Shown: positions 1 to 11,085, counted from the first letter of the stretch. The stretch: 64,000 nucleotides of DNA from an uncultured Flavobacteriales bacterium (GCA_903825395.1 CAIKAF010000007.1:24987-88986), one strand, 5' to 3'. The notes: generated from the letters alone by a model not told the origin. Numbers and translations: made by a program.

Positions 1-1
1 A

Positions 2-2041
2 GAAAAAATTGAATGGACACTTTCACCCAGAAGCCTTTGGAAATTGAGGTATGCCAATCAGCGTTTTGAAATTCAATCGGCAGGCGTAAAACCCATGTCG
101 ATGTCCGATTTAGATAGTTTGCCATTTTATCGGGAAGTCCTTTGGAATGTGGAGAAATCCATATTTGTCATGTTTGTTGGTCTGGATGAAGAGGTCATTC
201 ATACGGCGCGCAGAGAGGCCATTGTTTTTGAGTTGAAGCGCATTGTTGAGCAGTATCAGGCAGAGCAGGCCTTGCCGGTACACATCAGCGGGCTTCCCTA
301 CATTCGAACAGAGACCATTCGGGCATCAGCCGCCGAGATAAAACTATTTGTATTGTTGGCAGCCTTAGTTACCTCTTTGGTGCTGCTGTTCTTTTTCCGA
401 TCGCTCCGGGCCATAGCGGTTCCGCTGGTGGTGGTTGGGTTTGGAGTGGTAATTTCAGGCGCAGCCTTGAATATTCTTGGCTATAAAATAACCTCATTAA
501 TTGGACTGATTCCGCCCTTATTAATTGTAATTGGCGTGCCGAATGCCGTTTATATGATTACCAAATACCACCAAGAGTTTGCTCGGCACCGGAATCAAAT
601 GAAATCGCTAACACGGATGGTATTTAAAACGGGGAAGGCGATTTTCTTAACCAATCTAACAACAGCAGTTGGTTTTGGTACGCTGGCCATAACAAAATCA
701 GAATTGCTGGTGCAATTTGGATTGGTGGCCTTTATCAGCATCATGGGATTGTTTGTTCTTTCAATTGTATTGACCCCTATTATTTTTAGTTTTTTACCCG
801 AGCCTAAACCTAGGCATTTGAAGCATTTGGAGCGAAAAGGGGCTGTAGTGTTAACCTCATTTTTACAAAGTACCACTGAGCGCAGAAGGACCTGGGTTTT
901 TGGGATTGCAATTTTGGTGTTTTGCTTTGGAGTGTTGGGGATGAGTCGGATTGAACCCAGTGGTAAAGTTTCAGATGACATGCCTGTTCAATCCAAATCG
1001 TATCAGGATTTGCAGTTTTTTGAACGGCATTTTGAAGGAGTGATGCCCTTTGAGGTTATGGTAAAAACCAACGAATCTGGAGCCATTTTGCGCAGCCGTG
1101 GTTTATGGAGGAACATCAATGCCTTGCAGGACAGCCTTACCGGATTAAAGGGGTTGTCTAGATCTGTTTCGGTGATTGAGCTTATAAAATATGCCAATCA
1201 AAGCATGTACAATGGAGCGCCGGAACAGTATGATTTGCCCAATTCTTTTGATGCATCACGGCTTCGGGCATCGATGGCCTCCTCAAAGCTTGGCTCGGGT
1301 GAATTGCTGAACGACTATTTGGATTCCAGCCGTAGGGTCATCCGAATTCGTGCCAGAATGGCGGATATGGGTACTCCGGAATTGAATGCCTTAACCCGAA
1401 AAGCAGAAGGGCTGGCTCAAGCCATTTTTGAAGATGAGGATGTTCAGGTTTACTTTACCGGCGCTGCCGTTGTGCTTATGAAATCAGCCGATTATTTAAT
1501 TCGGAATTTATTGGTTAGCCTTCTTACGGCCATATTAATTATTTCGATGTTAATGGCCACGCTGTTTAGATCCTTTAAAATGGTGTTTATTTCAATGGTG
1601 CCTAACTTACTGCCCTTATTCTTTACGGCTGGAGTTATGGGTTGGGCTGGAATTCCATTGAAGGCATCCAACTGCTTGGTTTTTGGGGTGGCTTTTGGAA
1701 TTTCAGTGGACGACACCATCCATTTTTTATCCAGGTACCGGCAATTGCTGGCTACCACACAAGGGAATATTAAAGATGCGGTCTTACTTACCTTAAATGA
1801 AACGGGCTTAAGTATGGCCTACACTTCCATCATATTGTTTTTTGGATTCTCTATCTTTATGGCCTCAGATTTCGGAGGAACAGTAGCTTTGGGAATGCTG
1901 GTTAGTTTAACCTTATTGGTGGCCATGTTTACCAACTTAACCGTATTGCCGGCCTTGCTTATGGGCTTGCACAAGGAGGCCAAAGAATTGCCGTTTATCG
2001 AAGAACCTGACGAAGAAGAAACAGAAGATTCACAGTTATGA
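2..2041 (+). CDS. RND/MMPL-superfamily exporter, 5' partial (reading frame stays open to the window edge; track start at 44 is an internal TTG)
   Basis: Two multi-TM blocks with GxxxD-type RND motifs ([19 protein letters not shown]); frame open upstream of 44. Confidence 0.85.
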   Translation, partial: EKIEWTLSPRSLWKLRYANQRFEIQSAGVKPMSMSDLDSLPFYREVLWNVEKSIFVMFVGLDEEVIHTARREAIVFELKRIVEQYQAEQALPVHISGLPYIRTETIRASAAEIKLFVLLAALVTSLVLLFFFRSLRAIAVPLVVVGFGVVISGAALNILGYKITSLIGLIPPLLIVIGVPNAVYMITKYHQEFARHRNQMKSLTRMVFKTGKAIFLTNLTTAVGFGTLAITKSELLVQFGLVAFISIMGLFVLSIVLTPIIFSFLPEPKPRHLKHLERKGAVVLTSFLQSTTERRRTWVFGIAILVFCFGVLGMSRIEPSGKVSDDMPVQSKSYQDLQFFERHFEGVMPFEVMVKTNESGAILRSRGLWRNINALQDSLTGLKGLSRSVSVIELIKYANQSMYNGAPEQYDLPNSFDASRLRASMASSKLGSGELLNDYLDSSRRVIRIRARMADMGTPELNALTRKAEGLAQAIFEDEDVQVYFTGAAVVLMKSADYLIRNLLVSLLTAILIISMLMATLFRSFKMVFISMVPNLLPLFFTAGVMGWAGIPLKASNCLVFGVAFGISVDDTIHFLSRYRQLLATTQGNIKDAVLLTLNETGLSMAYTSIILFFGFSIFMASDFGGTVALGMLVSLTLLVAMFTNLTVLPALLMGLHKEAKELPFIEEPDEEETEDSQL

Positions 2042-2895
2042 AAGGAATTATTCTTGCCGGGGGGAGTGGAACCCGCTTGTATCCGATAACGCTTGGCATT
2101 AGCAAGCAATTGATGCCGGTATACGATAAGCCCATGATTTATTATCCGATGTCGGTACTGATGATGGCGGGAATTCGGGATATATTGATTATTTCTACCC
2201 CCGAAGACCAAGCCGGCTTTAAACGCCTGCTGGGCGATGGCACCCGGCTGGGTTGTACCTTTACCTATGCCATTCAGGAAGTACCCAATGGGTTGGCTCA
2301 GGCTTTTGTTATTGGGGCCGATTTTATAGGAAACGATTCGGTCGCTCTAGTTTTGGGCGATAATATTTTTCATGGCAGCGGATTGTGGTCTCAGCTAAAA
2401 ACCCTTTCGCCCGGCGATGGCGGTTTGGTGTTTGCCTATCACGTAACCGATCCTCAGCGCTATGGCGTGGTTGAATTTGATGCGCAAGGGAATGTGCTTT
2501 CCATCGAAGAAAAGCCCAGTCATCCCAAAAGCAGTTATGCCGTTCCGGGACTGTACTTTTACGACAATCAGGTGGTTGAAATCGCCAAAGAGCTGAAACC
2601 CAGCCCTCGTGGCGAATACGAGATTACCGATGTGAACCTGGAGTACCTGCGCCGGGGTAAATTGAAAGTTCAAAAATTGGAACGGGGAACCGCTTGGCTA
2701 GACACCGGTACCTTCGCTTCTATGATGCAGGCTTCACAGTACGTTCAGGTTATTGAAGAACGGCAAGGACTTAAGATTGGCTGCATTGAAGAAATTGCCT
2801 GGAGAATGGGATTTATTACGCACAATCAACTGATGGAATTGGCCGCACCTTTGGAAAAAAGCGGCTATGGAAGCTATTTAAAACGACTTATATGA
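2038..2895 (+). CDS. rmlA: Glucose-1-phosphate thymidylyltransferase
   Basis: [37 protein letters not shown] signature; overlaps upstream stop (ATGA). Confidence 0.95.
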   Translation: MKGIILAGGSGTRLYPITLGISKQLMPVYDKPMIYYPMSVLMMAGIRDILIISTPEDQAGFKRLLGDGTRLGCTFTYAIQEVPNGLAQAFVIGADFIGNDSVALVLGDNIFHGSGLWSQLKTLSPGDGGLVFAYHVTDPQRYGVVEFDAQGNVLSIEEKPSHPKSSYAVPGLYFYDNQVVEIAKELKPSPRGEYEITDVNLEYLRRGKLKVQKLERGTAWLDTGTFASMMQASQYVQVIEERQGLKIGCIEEIAWRMGFITHNQLMELAAPLEKSGYGSYLKRLI

Positions 2896-3839
2896 GCAAA
2901 ACAACCATATTATTGACCGGAGGTGCCGGATTTATCGGGAGCAATATGGCCGAGAAATTGGCTCAAAACCCCGACAATCAAGTGGTGGTAGTAGATAACT
3001 TTCGTACTGGGAATCCAGATAAGTTGCCCTCCACTCAACTGTATCCAAATCTTCGATTCATTAAGGCCGATGTCAATGAATTCAGAGATATTTCCGGAGT
3101 ATTTTATGCCTATCATTTTGATTTTGTATTTCATTATGCCGCTTTGGTTGGAGTGAAACGAACCCTCAACAACCCCGTTTCTGTGCTGCGCGATATTCGA
3201 GGCATTGAGAATATTCTTGAATTGTCAAAAAATACGGGGGTTTCACGGGTGTTTTTTAGCTCCTCTTCTGAAGTGTACGGAGAACCGGTAGAGTTCCCTC
3301 AAAATGAAAAAACCACGCCCCTCAATTCCCGCTTACCCTATGCTGTGGTTAAAAACATTGGGGAATCCTTCCTACGTTCTTATCAGCAAGAGTACGGATT
3401 GGATTATACTATTTTTCGTTTTTTCAACACCTATGGACCAAAGCAAAGTCCTGATTTCGTCATGAGCCGATTCCTGCGGCAGGCCCTACGCAATGAGCCC
3501 ATTACCATTTATGGCGAGGGCGATCAAACCCGTACATTTTGCTTCATTCAAGATAATATTGATGCCTGCTATCAAGCGTTTGTTACCAATTCGTACATCA
3601 ACGACGTGGTAAACGTGGGGGGCAACAATGAAATTACAATTTTAGAGTTGGCTCAAACCATTTTGTCCATTACCAAATCCAGCAGTGAAATTCATCATTT
3701 GCCTCCCTTGGAAGAGGGCGATATGACTCGACGCCTGCCAGACACCACAAAGATGGATTCCTTGTTGAGCCGGTCCCGAATTTCGTTGGAAGAAGGCATA
3801 CGGCGGGTACTGGAAAATCCCCGATTCCTGAACGTATGA
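2892..3839 (+). CDS. NAD-dependent epimerase/dehydratase (SDR extended family, nucleotide-sugar)
   Basis: [14 protein letters not shown] Rossmann motif, YAVVK catalytic motif, RFFNTYGP. Confidence 0.9.
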   Translation: MSKTTILLTGGAGFIGSNMAEKLAQNPDNQVVVVDNFRTGNPDKLPSTQLYPNLRFIKADVNEFRDISGVFYAYHFDFVFHYAALVGVKRTLNNPVSVLRDIRGIENILELSKNTGVSRVFFSSSSEVYGEPVEFPQNEKTTPLNSRLPYAVVKNIGESFLRSYQQEYGLDYTIFRFFNTYGPKQSPDFVMSRFLRQALRNEPITIYGEGDQTRTFCFIQDNIDACYQAFVTNSYINDVVNVGGNNEITILELAQTILSITKSSSEIHHLPPLEEGDMTRRLPDTTKMDSLLSRSRISLEEGIRRVLENPRFLNV

Positions 3840-4867
3840 TGCGAAGCCTTGCGCTATGTTGCATGTTTATGGTTTGGGCCTACAGCCAAGCACAGTCTTG
3901 GCCATGGCCAATGCATGCTGTCCAATCTTCTACATTGCCTGTCGATGAGCCAACCTTAAAGTCTGGTCCGGCTTACATCAATGCCTCAGAAACGGAAGGA
4001 GGATTGCTTCGATTTTGGCCTTTATCCATGCCGGGTCAATCTTCAGACACGTCTATTTCTTATGCCATAGCTGTGTTTGATACTTTGGTTGGCCCTTTTA
4101 CCCCCGGCGCTTCAGCATCCACGCTGACCGATGCGCACATCGATTCCTTGGGCATATTGATGCAGCACAGCAAAACCAGTCAACAACCTACCCGCTGGAC
4201 CATTGAATTTCTTTCGTTGAATGGGCAAGGCTATCCTTCCGGTTCAACTTGGTTCAGCGACACCATGGAATGGAACTCTTCGATGGCTCCACAAGCCCAA
4301 CGGATTTGGGTGCCCATCAACGCGGCTCCTTCTCCCGGACAGCCTTGGGCGGTGCGGGTTTCGGTATTGAACTTGGGCCTTGGAGATACCCTTCAGCTCG
4401 CGGGCCGTCACCCCATTAAAGATACCTGCGGAACACGCATACAGGCCGATACGTCAGAATTTTATCCCCAATCGTTCGCGTATTGGCAGGGATATAATTT
4501 GTTGATTCCAACTCCTGCCGGGGGCGATTTTTTTACCGATTGCAATTCCAATGGACAATTGGACAGCAGCGACGGCGCCAATCCCATTCAAACCTGGGAT
4601 ATGGCATTGGCTATAACGGCTTCGGGGCTTTCTACGCCCATTAATCAAGTTCAGCAATCAACTTTGGCATTTCCGAATCCCTGCTCAGCAACAATCAGTT
4701 TGGGCTTGCCTGCTGCCGCATGGCATATTTATGATGCATTTGGGCGTGAATTGTTGAAGGGCTTTGGCCTTGCAAGCATCGCTTGCCAGTCCTTACCACC
4801 CGGGTGCTATACCTTGGTGGTACAAAAAGAAAATTACATAGGTAGAGAAAAAGTATGCGTGCATTAA
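3836..4867 (+). CDS. Secreted protein with T9SS type A C-terminal sorting domain
   Basis: Signal peptide; C-term FPNPCSATISLGLP...IYDAFGRELLKG...LPPGCYTLVVQ. Confidence 0.75.
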   Translation: MMRSLALCCMFMVWAYSQAQSWPWPMHAVQSSTLPVDEPTLKSGPAYINASETEGGLLRFWPLSMPGQSSDTSISYAIAVFDTLVGPFTPGASASTLTDAHIDSLGILMQHSKTSQQPTRWTIEFLSLNGQGYPSGSTWFSDTMEWNSSMAPQAQRIWVPINAAPSPGQPWAVRVSVLNLGLGDTLQLAGRHPIKDTCGTRIQADTSEFYPQSFAYWQGYNLLIPTPAGGDFFTDCNSNGQLDSSDGANPIQTWDMALAITASGLSTPINQVQQSTLAFPNPCSATISLGLPAAAWHIYDAFGRELLKGFGLASIACQSLPPGCYTLVVQKENYIGREKVCVH

Positions 4868-5817
4868 TTCTTACTGCAATGGTTGCGCTGAACCTGGCTT
4901 CAGCATCGGCTCAAGCAATCAAATGGCCAATCTCCACCTCGTACAGAGCCTGGGCTGGCACTTCTTTTCCGGGACTGAAGGCAACTACAGATACCTTAAA
5001 CGTTCAGATATTAAGCGATAGCCTGACCTTGTACGGCTCACCCAACGGCGGGTATATGTCGGGCAACAGTGGGTATGGAGAATACGCCAAGCTGCAGGAA
5101 TTCGATATTGATTCTGCATGCGGAGTAGAAGGCTTCGTGTTTTGGTTCGCCAAAAAGGCGCTGAACAGCACGGTTGCAGATAGCTCAAGAGCCATCTTGG
5201 CTTGGTACGATATGGACAGCGTTACCACTGTTCCCGACAGCGGAAGGCTTATGCCCAAAACCTTGCTAAAAACCGATACCGTTCTGCTGTCCAACATCGA
5301 TACTTCTTCGGTATTTGACGGCTCCGTTTACCTGTGGCAACCCGGTTCTGATTTGGCCATCCGGAATTTTGCCGCCGGACTTATTTTGGATTTGCTGCAT
5401 CCTTCAGATACGCTAGCTCTGTGGTCCACCTTTGCCGGGAACCAGGGCAAGCAAACCTGGGAGTTTTATTTAAATACTTGGACTCCAATGCATTACAATT
5501 GGGGGATTGACGTGCGATTTAGCATATTGGCCCTGATTGACCGCTATGCTGGTTTGCCGGAAACCCAAGCCAATGCAGTCCGTATTTTCCCGAATCCAGG
5601 TCAAAATTTCATTCAAATGCGCCTTCCGTCATCGCTGGAACAGGGGGGCTATATGCTGTTAGACAATCGGGGTAAAATTGTTGCAGAGCAGCGGTTTAGC
5701 GGGCCTTCAAGCACTGAAATTGAAATTAACACAACAAATTTGATTTCAGGCAGTTATGTTTTGATTGTGTTGGAAAACAATCGGCCTGTATTTAGCAGTC
5801 GCTGGGTAAAATTGTGA
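4855..5817 (+). CDS. Secreted protein with T9SS type A C-terminal sorting domain
   Basis: Signal peptide; C-term RIFPNPGQNFIQMRLP...GSYVLIVLENNRPVFSSRWVKL. Confidence 0.8.
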   Translation: MRALILTAMVALNLASASAQAIKWPISTSYRAWAGTSFPGLKATTDTLNVQILSDSLTLYGSPNGGYMSGNSGYGEYAKLQEFDIDSACGVEGFVFWFAKKALNSTVADSSRAILAWYDMDSVTTVPDSGRLMPKTLLKTDTVLLSNIDTSSVFDGSVYLWQPGSDLAIRNFAAGLILDLLHPSDTLALWSTFAGNQGKQTWEFYLNTWTPMHYNWGIDVRFSILALIDRYAGLPETQANAVRIFPNPGQNFIQMRLPSSLEQGGYMLLDNRGKIVAEQRFSGPSSTEIEINTTNLISGSYVLIVLENNRPVFSSRWVKL

Positions 5818-5825
5818 TTTTTTTT

Positions 5826-5970
5826 GGGCGGGTTTCGGGCTTTCAGAGCTTGTCCGCGGTGGCCGGAAGGCTTGCCCAGCGGGCTTGCGGTGGCTCCTAA
5901 AGTCGCCTCCGCGCCACGCGGGCCAGGCTCCGGCCCCCTTGCGGGCAAGCTTCTTCAATCCCGCCCGCAG
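5826..5970 (+). repeat. Structured intergenic repeat family A, copy 1
   Basis: GGGCGGG...CCCGCCC ends, GGGCTTTCAGAGC, central TGGCTCCTAAAGTCGCC, CTTCTTCAATCCCGCCC; complementary arms. Confidence 0.85.
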
Positions 5971-6061
5971 CCGCCTCTTGGCTAAATTCCCCTCAAAAAT
6001 CTAAAACCTAAGCCCCAATTTTCCTACTTTTAAGATTCTATTCATTGAATGTTTTTGAATT

Positions 6062-6694
6062 ATGCCCGTAGAAAAGTTATTTCGAGATGACCCATTTCCC
6101 TCATTAAGTCAGGCTCGCCACGACGGATTGCTCGCAATGGGAGGTTCGCTATCTCCTCAACGTCTTTCTACCGCTTACCGACTGGGTATTTTTCCTTGGT
6201 TTAGTAAAGGTTCTCCTATTTTGTGGTGGAGTCCAGACCCCAGATTTGTACTGTTCCCCAAGGAATTAAAGGTGTCTAAGTCCATGCGCCAATGTCAGCG
6301 CAAAGGGACCTTTAGGGTGACCTACAATACTGCATTTCAAGAGGTGATTCAACAATGCGCTCAAATTCCAAGGGCCGATCAAGACGGTACCTGGATTTTA
6401 CCTGAAATGCAGGAAGCCTACCTTCGGCTTTTCCAGCAAAATCAGGCCATGAGTGTTGAAGTTTGGGAGGGCGAAAACTTGGTGGGGGGTCTGTATGGAG
6501 TAAAGGTAGGTCGTGTTTTTTCTGGGGAAAGCATGTTCAGTAAGGCCAGCAATTCCTCAAAATTGGCCTTAATAGAATTGGTTCAAACCGGAGCATTCGA
6601 TTTGATTGATTGTCAAATCCATTCTGAACATTTAGCCAGCCTTGGAGCCCGTGAAATACCCCGTTCTGAATTTTTAAGCTACCTTCCATCCTAG
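6062..6694 (+). CDS. aat: Leucyl/phenylalanyl-tRNA--protein transferase
   Basis: GLLAMGGSLSPQRLSTAYRLGIFPWF...WWSPDPRFVL. Confidence 0.95.
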   Translation: MPVEKLFRDDPFPSLSQARHDGLLAMGGSLSPQRLSTAYRLGIFPWFSKGSPILWWSPDPRFVLFPKELKVSKSMRQCQRKGTFRVTYNTAFQEVIQQCAQIPRADQDGTWILPEMQEAYLRLFQQNQAMSVEVWEGENLVGGLYGVKVGRVFSGESMFSKASNSSKLALIELVQTGAFDLIDCQIHSEHLASLGAREIPRSEFLSYLPS

Positions 6695-6775
6695 GTCGCT
6701 TCCAAGCCAGCACACGAATTCTATGGATTGGCTAAAAGCTGTTGTTCAGTCCTTTGTAAATTCAACCCAAAGGGT

Positions 6776-6783
6776 TACTTTTG
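6776..6783 (+). promoter_or_regulatory. Bacteroidota-type promoter (-7 TACTTTTG, -33 TTTG at 6753) upstream of hppA
   Basis: TAnnTTTG match with TTTG 19 nt upstream, 35 nt before the ATG. Confidence 0.55.
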
Positions 6784-6818
6784 CCCCCTGTCTATACGAT
6801 TAAACTGATTCGATACAC

Positions 6819-9584
6819 ATGAAGGATTTGATGATGTACATGATTCCTGCCCTAGGTTTGGTAGGTATTTTGGTGATGGCGATTAAATACGCCTGGGTTG
6901 CCAAGCAGGATGCTGGCGACGAAAACATGCAAAAGCTGGCTGGCTATATAGCCAAAGGAGCCATTGCTTTTTTACGTGCCGAATGGAAATTGCTGGGCTA
7001 TTTTGCTGTAATTGCAGCTGTGGTTCTTGCATGGTCTGGCACCATGACGGAAAACTCACACTGGGTAATTTCCATTTCTTTTTTAATTGGCGCCGTTTTT
7101 AGTGCCCTTGCTGGGTACATCGGAATGAAAGTGGCCACCATGGCCAATGTGCGTACAACTCAGGCAGCTCGGACCTCGTTGGCCAAAGCCTTGAATGTTT
7201 CCTTTACCGGCGGTGCTGTTATGGGGCTTGGAGTGGCCGGACTGGCCGTGTTGGGCTTAGGCAGCTTGTTTATTGTTTTTTATCAAATGTTTAGTGTAGG
7301 AACCGATGCCGCTTTTGATGCTCATAACATGGAAGTGGCCTTGGAAGTATTGGCTGGGTTTTCATTGGGTGCCGAGTCGATTGCCTTGTTTGCGCGCGTA
7401 GGTGGTGGTATTTATACCAAAGCAGCTGACGTTGGAGCTGATTTGGTTGGAAAAGTGGAAGCCGGAATTCCGGAAGACGATGTTCGAAACCCTGCTACCA
7501 TTGCAGATAATGTGGGTGATAATGTGGGAGATGTTGCGGGCATGGGAGCGGATTTGTTTGGTTCTTATGTGGCTACAATTCTTGCTACGATGGTTTTGGG
7601 TCGCGAGGTGTTGGTGGCCGATCAGGTGGGTGGACTTTCCCTGATTTTACTTCCCATGATCATTGCAGGAATGGGTTTGATTTTTTCTATTGTTGGAACA
7701 GTGTTTGTTCGAATTTCAAACGAAAATAGCTCCGTACAAAAGGCTCTAAACATGGGCAATTGGGCATCGATGATTTTCACTTTAATTGGCTCTTACTTTT
7801 TGATTAATTGGTTGGTTCCTAACGAAACATTGGTTTTGCGCGGCACTGAATTTACCAGAGATGGCATTTTTGGAGCCGTTCTGCTGGGCCTGATTGTGGG
7901 TGCTTTAATGAGCATGGTGACAGAATTCTACACAGCTATGGGCAAGCGACCTGTTATGTCTATTGTGCGTCAGTCCTCTACCGGCCATGCAACCAACATC
8001 ATTGGAGGTCTGGCTGTAGGAATGGAATCAACAGTGTTGCCCATTATTATTTTGGCTGCAGGTATTTTCGGAGCATTTGAGTTGGCTGGTTTATACGGAG
8101 TTGCTATCGCAGCAGCAGGAATGATGGCCACCACAGCCATGCAATTGGCTATTGATGCCTTCGGACCCATTGCCGATAATGCGGGTGGTATTGCTGAAAT
8201 GAGTGGTTTGCCAGCTGAAGTTCGCGAACGTACCGATAACCTAGATGCAGTTGGAAACACAACAGCCGCTTCGGGTAAAGGTTTTGCTATCGCCTCTGCT
8301 GCCCTGACATCTCTAGCTCTATTCGCTGCTTTTGTAGGTATAGCTGGCATCGATGCCATTGATATTTACAAGGCAAATGTACTCGCCGGATTGTTTGTAG
8401 GGGCTATGATTCCTTTTATCTTCTCTGCTCTTGCCATTGCTGCCGTTGGTCGTGCCGCCATGGATATGGTAAATGAAGTACGTAGGCAGTTCCGCGAAAT
8501 TCCAGGAATTATGGAATACAAAGCAGAACCAGAATACGAAAAGTGCGTTGAAATTTCTACTCGGGCGAGCTTGCGCGAGATGGTTGCTCCCGGCGCCATA
8601 GCTTTGCTCGTTCCCATTGTGGTTGGATTTATCTTTGGCCCTGAAGTGTTGGGTGGGCTTCTTGCCGGTGTTACCGTTTCGGGTGTTTTGATGGGAATGT
8701 TCCAGAACAATGCCGGCGGAGCTTGGGATAATGCCAAGAAAAGTTTTGAAAAAGGGGTTGAAATTAACGGAGAAACCTATTACAAAGGATCTGACCCGCA
8801 CAAGGCTGCTGTAACAGGCGACACAGTCGGCGATCCCTTCAAAGACACTTCTGGTCCTTCCATGAATATCCTTATCAAATTGATGTCTATCGTGGCTTTG
8901 ATTATCGCCCCCCACATTAAAGGCGTGGGTGGAGCTGGTTCTTCTTCCTCTTCCGTTCCTTCCTTGTCTTCTCTTGACCAGAAAATGAGTTACTCTATAG
9001 GTTTAGATATTTCTAAAAATGTCGCAGGGGCTGGTTTGCAATTGGATATCAAGGCCATGACAAAAGGCCTTGAGGATGGAATAAACCCAGATGCTGTTCC
9101 AATGTTGACCGAAGAAGAGATGGCGGCTGCATTTGAGGAATTTCAAGCCCAAATGATGGCGAAGCAGGCCCAACAATCCGAGGCAAGTGCTGCGGCTACT
9201 GTTGCCGAGGGTCAGGAATTTATGGCTGCCGAAAGCAAAAAGCCAGGAATGCAAAAAACGGCTTCAGGCATGTTATATGAAGTGAAGGTTATGGGTAAAG
9301 GCCCTAAACCAACCGCGACCGATGAAGTTTCTGTGAATTACACCGGTTCTTTGATTGATGGCACTGTATTCGACAGCAATGAGGGACGCGATCCCGCGTC
9401 TTTTCCATTGAATGGAGTTATTCCCGGCTGGACTGAAGGCTTGCAGCTAATGCCTGTAGGTTCTACATTCCGATTTATTATTCCTGCGGATTTGGCGTAT
9501 GGAAATACTCCGCCTCCCGGTTCTCCAATCCAACCCGGATCTGTATTGGTCTTCGAGGTAGAACTTTTAAATATCAATAAATAA
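6819..9584 (+). CDS. hppA: Membrane-bound (Na+/H+-translocating) pyrophosphatase fused to C-terminal FKBP-type peptidyl-prolyl cis-trans isomerase
   Basis: [35 protein letters not shown] and [10 protein letters not shown] motifs; HppA terminus [34 protein letters not shown], Ser-rich linker, then FKBP_N and FKBP domain ([18 protein letters not shown]...[26 protein letters not shown]). Confidence 0.95.
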   Translation: MKDLMMYMIPALGLVGILVMAIKYAWVAKQDAGDENMQKLAGYIAKGAIAFLRAEWKLLGYFAVIAAVVLAWSGTMTENSHWVISISFLIGAVFSALAGYIGMKVATMANVRTTQAARTSLAKALNVSFTGGAVMGLGVAGLAVLGLGSLFIVFYQMFSVGTDAAFDAHNMEVALEVLAGFSLGAESIALFARVGGGIYTKAADVGADLVGKVEAGIPEDDVRNPATIADNVGDNVGDVAGMGADLFGSYVATILATMVLGREVLVADQVGGLSLILLPMIIAGMGLIFSIVGTVFVRISNENSSVQKALNMGNWASMIFTLIGSYFLINWLVPNETLVLRGTEFTRDGIFGAVLLGLIVGALMSMVTEFYTAMGKRPVMSIVRQSSTGHATNIIGGLAVGMESTVLPIIILAAGIFGAFELAGLYGVAIAAAGMMATTAMQLAIDAFGPIADNAGGIAEMSGLPAEVRERTDNLDAVGNTTAASGKGFAIASAALTSLALFAAFVGIAGIDAIDIYKANVLAGLFVGAMIPFIFSALAIAAVGRAAMDMVNEVRRQFREIPGIMEYKAEPEYEKCVEISTRASLREMVAPGAIALLVPIVVGFIFGPEVLGGLLAGVTVSGVLMGMFQNNAGGAWDNAKKSFEKGVEINGETYYKGSDPHKAAVTGDTVGDPFKDTSGPSMNILIKLMSIVALIIAPHIKGVGGAGSSSSSVPSLSSLDQKMSYSIGLDISKNVAGAGLQLDIKAMTKGLEDGINPDAVPMLTEEEMAAAFEEFQAQMMAKQAQQSEASAAATVAEGQEFMAAESKKPGMQKTASGMLYEVKVMGKGPKPTATDEVSVNYTGSLIDGTVFDSNEGRDPASFPLNGVIPGWTEGLQLMPVGSTFRFIIPADLAYGNTPPPGSPIQPGSVLVFEVELLNINK

Positions 9585-9624
9585 ACAGTTAATATTCCCC
9601 TAATCCTCCTTAAATTTCACCTTT

Positions 9625-10356
9625 ATGAAGAAGTTGTTGTTCCTTTCGGGTTTGTCCCTTATGTTTTTTGCCTGTTCAACATCCTCTTCAGGTGAAGCTG
9701 AAGTGAAGGATCTCAATTCCCTTGAGCTTAAGGTCTCCTATGCCGCAGGCTTGGATATGGGAGCAAACCTTAGAAATCTGGATTTTGGGGTAGATAAGAA
9801 TGCCTTGATTCAAGGCATCATTGATGGGCTCGACACCTCTCGTAAGCCTCTGTTAACTCGAGAAGAAATGGAGGCTGCATTTAATGAAATTCAAATGCAA
9901 ATGCAGGCGAAAAGCCAGAAAAAATCAGAAGAGGCCGCGGCGGGCAACGTTGCTAAGGGCGCTGCGTTTTTGGCAGAAGAGGCTAAAAAGCCAGGAATGC
10001 AAAAAACAGCCTCTGGAATGGTTTATGAAGTGTTGGTGATGGGCAAAGGGCCTAAACCCAGCGCTGAAAATACAGTTTCTGTAAACTATGAAGGAACCCT
10101 TATTGATGGTACTGTTTTCGACAGCAGCTTTGAGCGTGGCCAGCCGGCTACGTTCCCACTGAATGGAGTTATTCGCGGTTGGACTGAAGGCTTGCAGTTA
10201 ATGCCCGTTGGCTCTACTTTCCGATTTATTATTCCAGCAGATTTGGCCTATGGAACGAATCCTCCTCCCGGTTCTCCCATTCAACCCGGATCTACCCTTG
10301 TTTTTAAGGTGGAATTGCTGAACATTGAAAAATCGAATCCAGAACCAGCTCGATAA
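9625..10356 (+). CDS. FKBP-type peptidyl-prolyl cis-trans isomerase lipoprotein (Mip/FkpA-like)
   Basis: Lipobox MFFAC; FKBP_N plus FKBP domain, highly similar to the HppA fusion domain. Confidence 0.95.
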   Translation: MKKLLFLSGLSLMFFACSTSSSGEAEVKDLNSLELKVSYAAGLDMGANLRNLDFGVDKNALIQGIIDGLDTSRKPLLTREEMEAAFNEIQMQMQAKSQKKSEEAAAGNVAKGAAFLAEEAKKPGMQKTASGMVYEVLVMGKGPKPSAENTVSVNYEGTLIDGTVFDSSFERGQPATFPLNGVIRGWTEGLQLMPVGSTFRFIIPADLAYGTNPPPGSPIQPGSTLVFKVELLNIEKSNPEPAR

Positions 10357-10375
10357 ATCATTAAAGTTTAATCTC

Positions 10376-10867
10376 ATGCGGTACACGTTTTTCTCTGGAC
10401 TTATTATTCTTAGTATTGTAGCTTGTCAGCCTAAACCAGCCAACGAAGCTCCTACTGTTACTTATGAATATTTTGGAGACAGCATTTCCATAGAATCGGC
10501 GGCAACAGATGCAGCAGTTTTAGACAGCCTATCGGTTCGCGATTCCATTGAGCTTACGATGGTTTCTACCATTCAGGCCGTATGTCAGGCCAAAGGCTGC
10601 TGGATGGATGTGCAATTGGGGAATAACCTCATGACCGTTAAATTCTGGGATTATGGATTTTTCGTGCCTCTTGATGCCGCCGGAAATAAAGTGTATATGA
10701 AGGGTTGGGCCAAAAAAACAGAGAATTCTGTAGAATGGCTCAAACACAAAGCGCAGGATGCCGGGGCACCACAAGATTCCATCGACCTAATTACCGAGCC
10801 TACCTACGGGTATGATTTTATGGCAACGGGGGTGGTTATTGAAAAGCCAATCGCTGAAAAGAAGTAA
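10376..10867 (+). CDS. DUF4920-like lipoprotein
   Basis: Start moved to the ATG at 10376 (MRYTFFSGLIILSIVAC lipobox); VCQAKGCWMDV motif. Confidence 0.75.
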   Translation: MRYTFFSGLIILSIVACQPKPANEAPTVTYEYFGDSISIESAATDAAVLDSLSVRDSIELTMVSTIQAVCQAKGCWMDVQLGNNLMTVKFWDYGFFVPLDAAGNKVYMKGWAKKTENSVEWLKHKAQDAGAPQDSIDLITEPTYGYDFMATGVVIEKPIAEKK

Positions 10868-10889
10868 TATTTTCAGCTTAGGCATAGCT

Positions 10890-11085
10890 GTCAGTTCTTT
10901 ACCACACAGGCCGCCTAAGGGGCCTAGAACACGTTTGATATACCACATCCCCTCTGCGCCCTTTGCGCCGACATTGTGCCCTTTGCGGTATAAAGGACCT
11001 CAAGGCCAAGCGGCCATTTTTTAACACAAAGACCACAAATGGAGCCGCAAAGGTTCGCAAAGGTTCGCAAAGGAGACTCGAACAT
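10890..11085 (-). repeat. CGCAAAG/CTTTGCG palindromic repeat family B, diverged copy
   Basis: CCCCTCTGCGCCCTTTGCGCCGACATTGTGCCCTTTGCGGTA and GGAGCCGCAAAGGTTCGCAAAGGTTCGCAAAGGAG match the reverse complement of the 53.8-54.1 kb units. Confidence 0.75.

Noticed and set aside
595-981. Many antisense ORFs in the track (e.g. 595-981, 8319-8915, 40303-40764)
   Set aside because: They lie opposite strongly supported genes and lack recognisable protein motifs
2038-3839. Polysaccharide or O-antigen biosynthesis island
   Set aside because: Only rmlA and one epimerase are present; no glycosyltransferases, flippase or polymerase beside them in this window
5746-5958. Minus-strand ORFs over repeat A (e.g. 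...RTSSESPKPAQKK) as a protein family, with a similar peptide at 33985-34197
   Set aside because: The shared peptide is just translation of the conserved repeat end; the element is better explained as structured non-coding DNA
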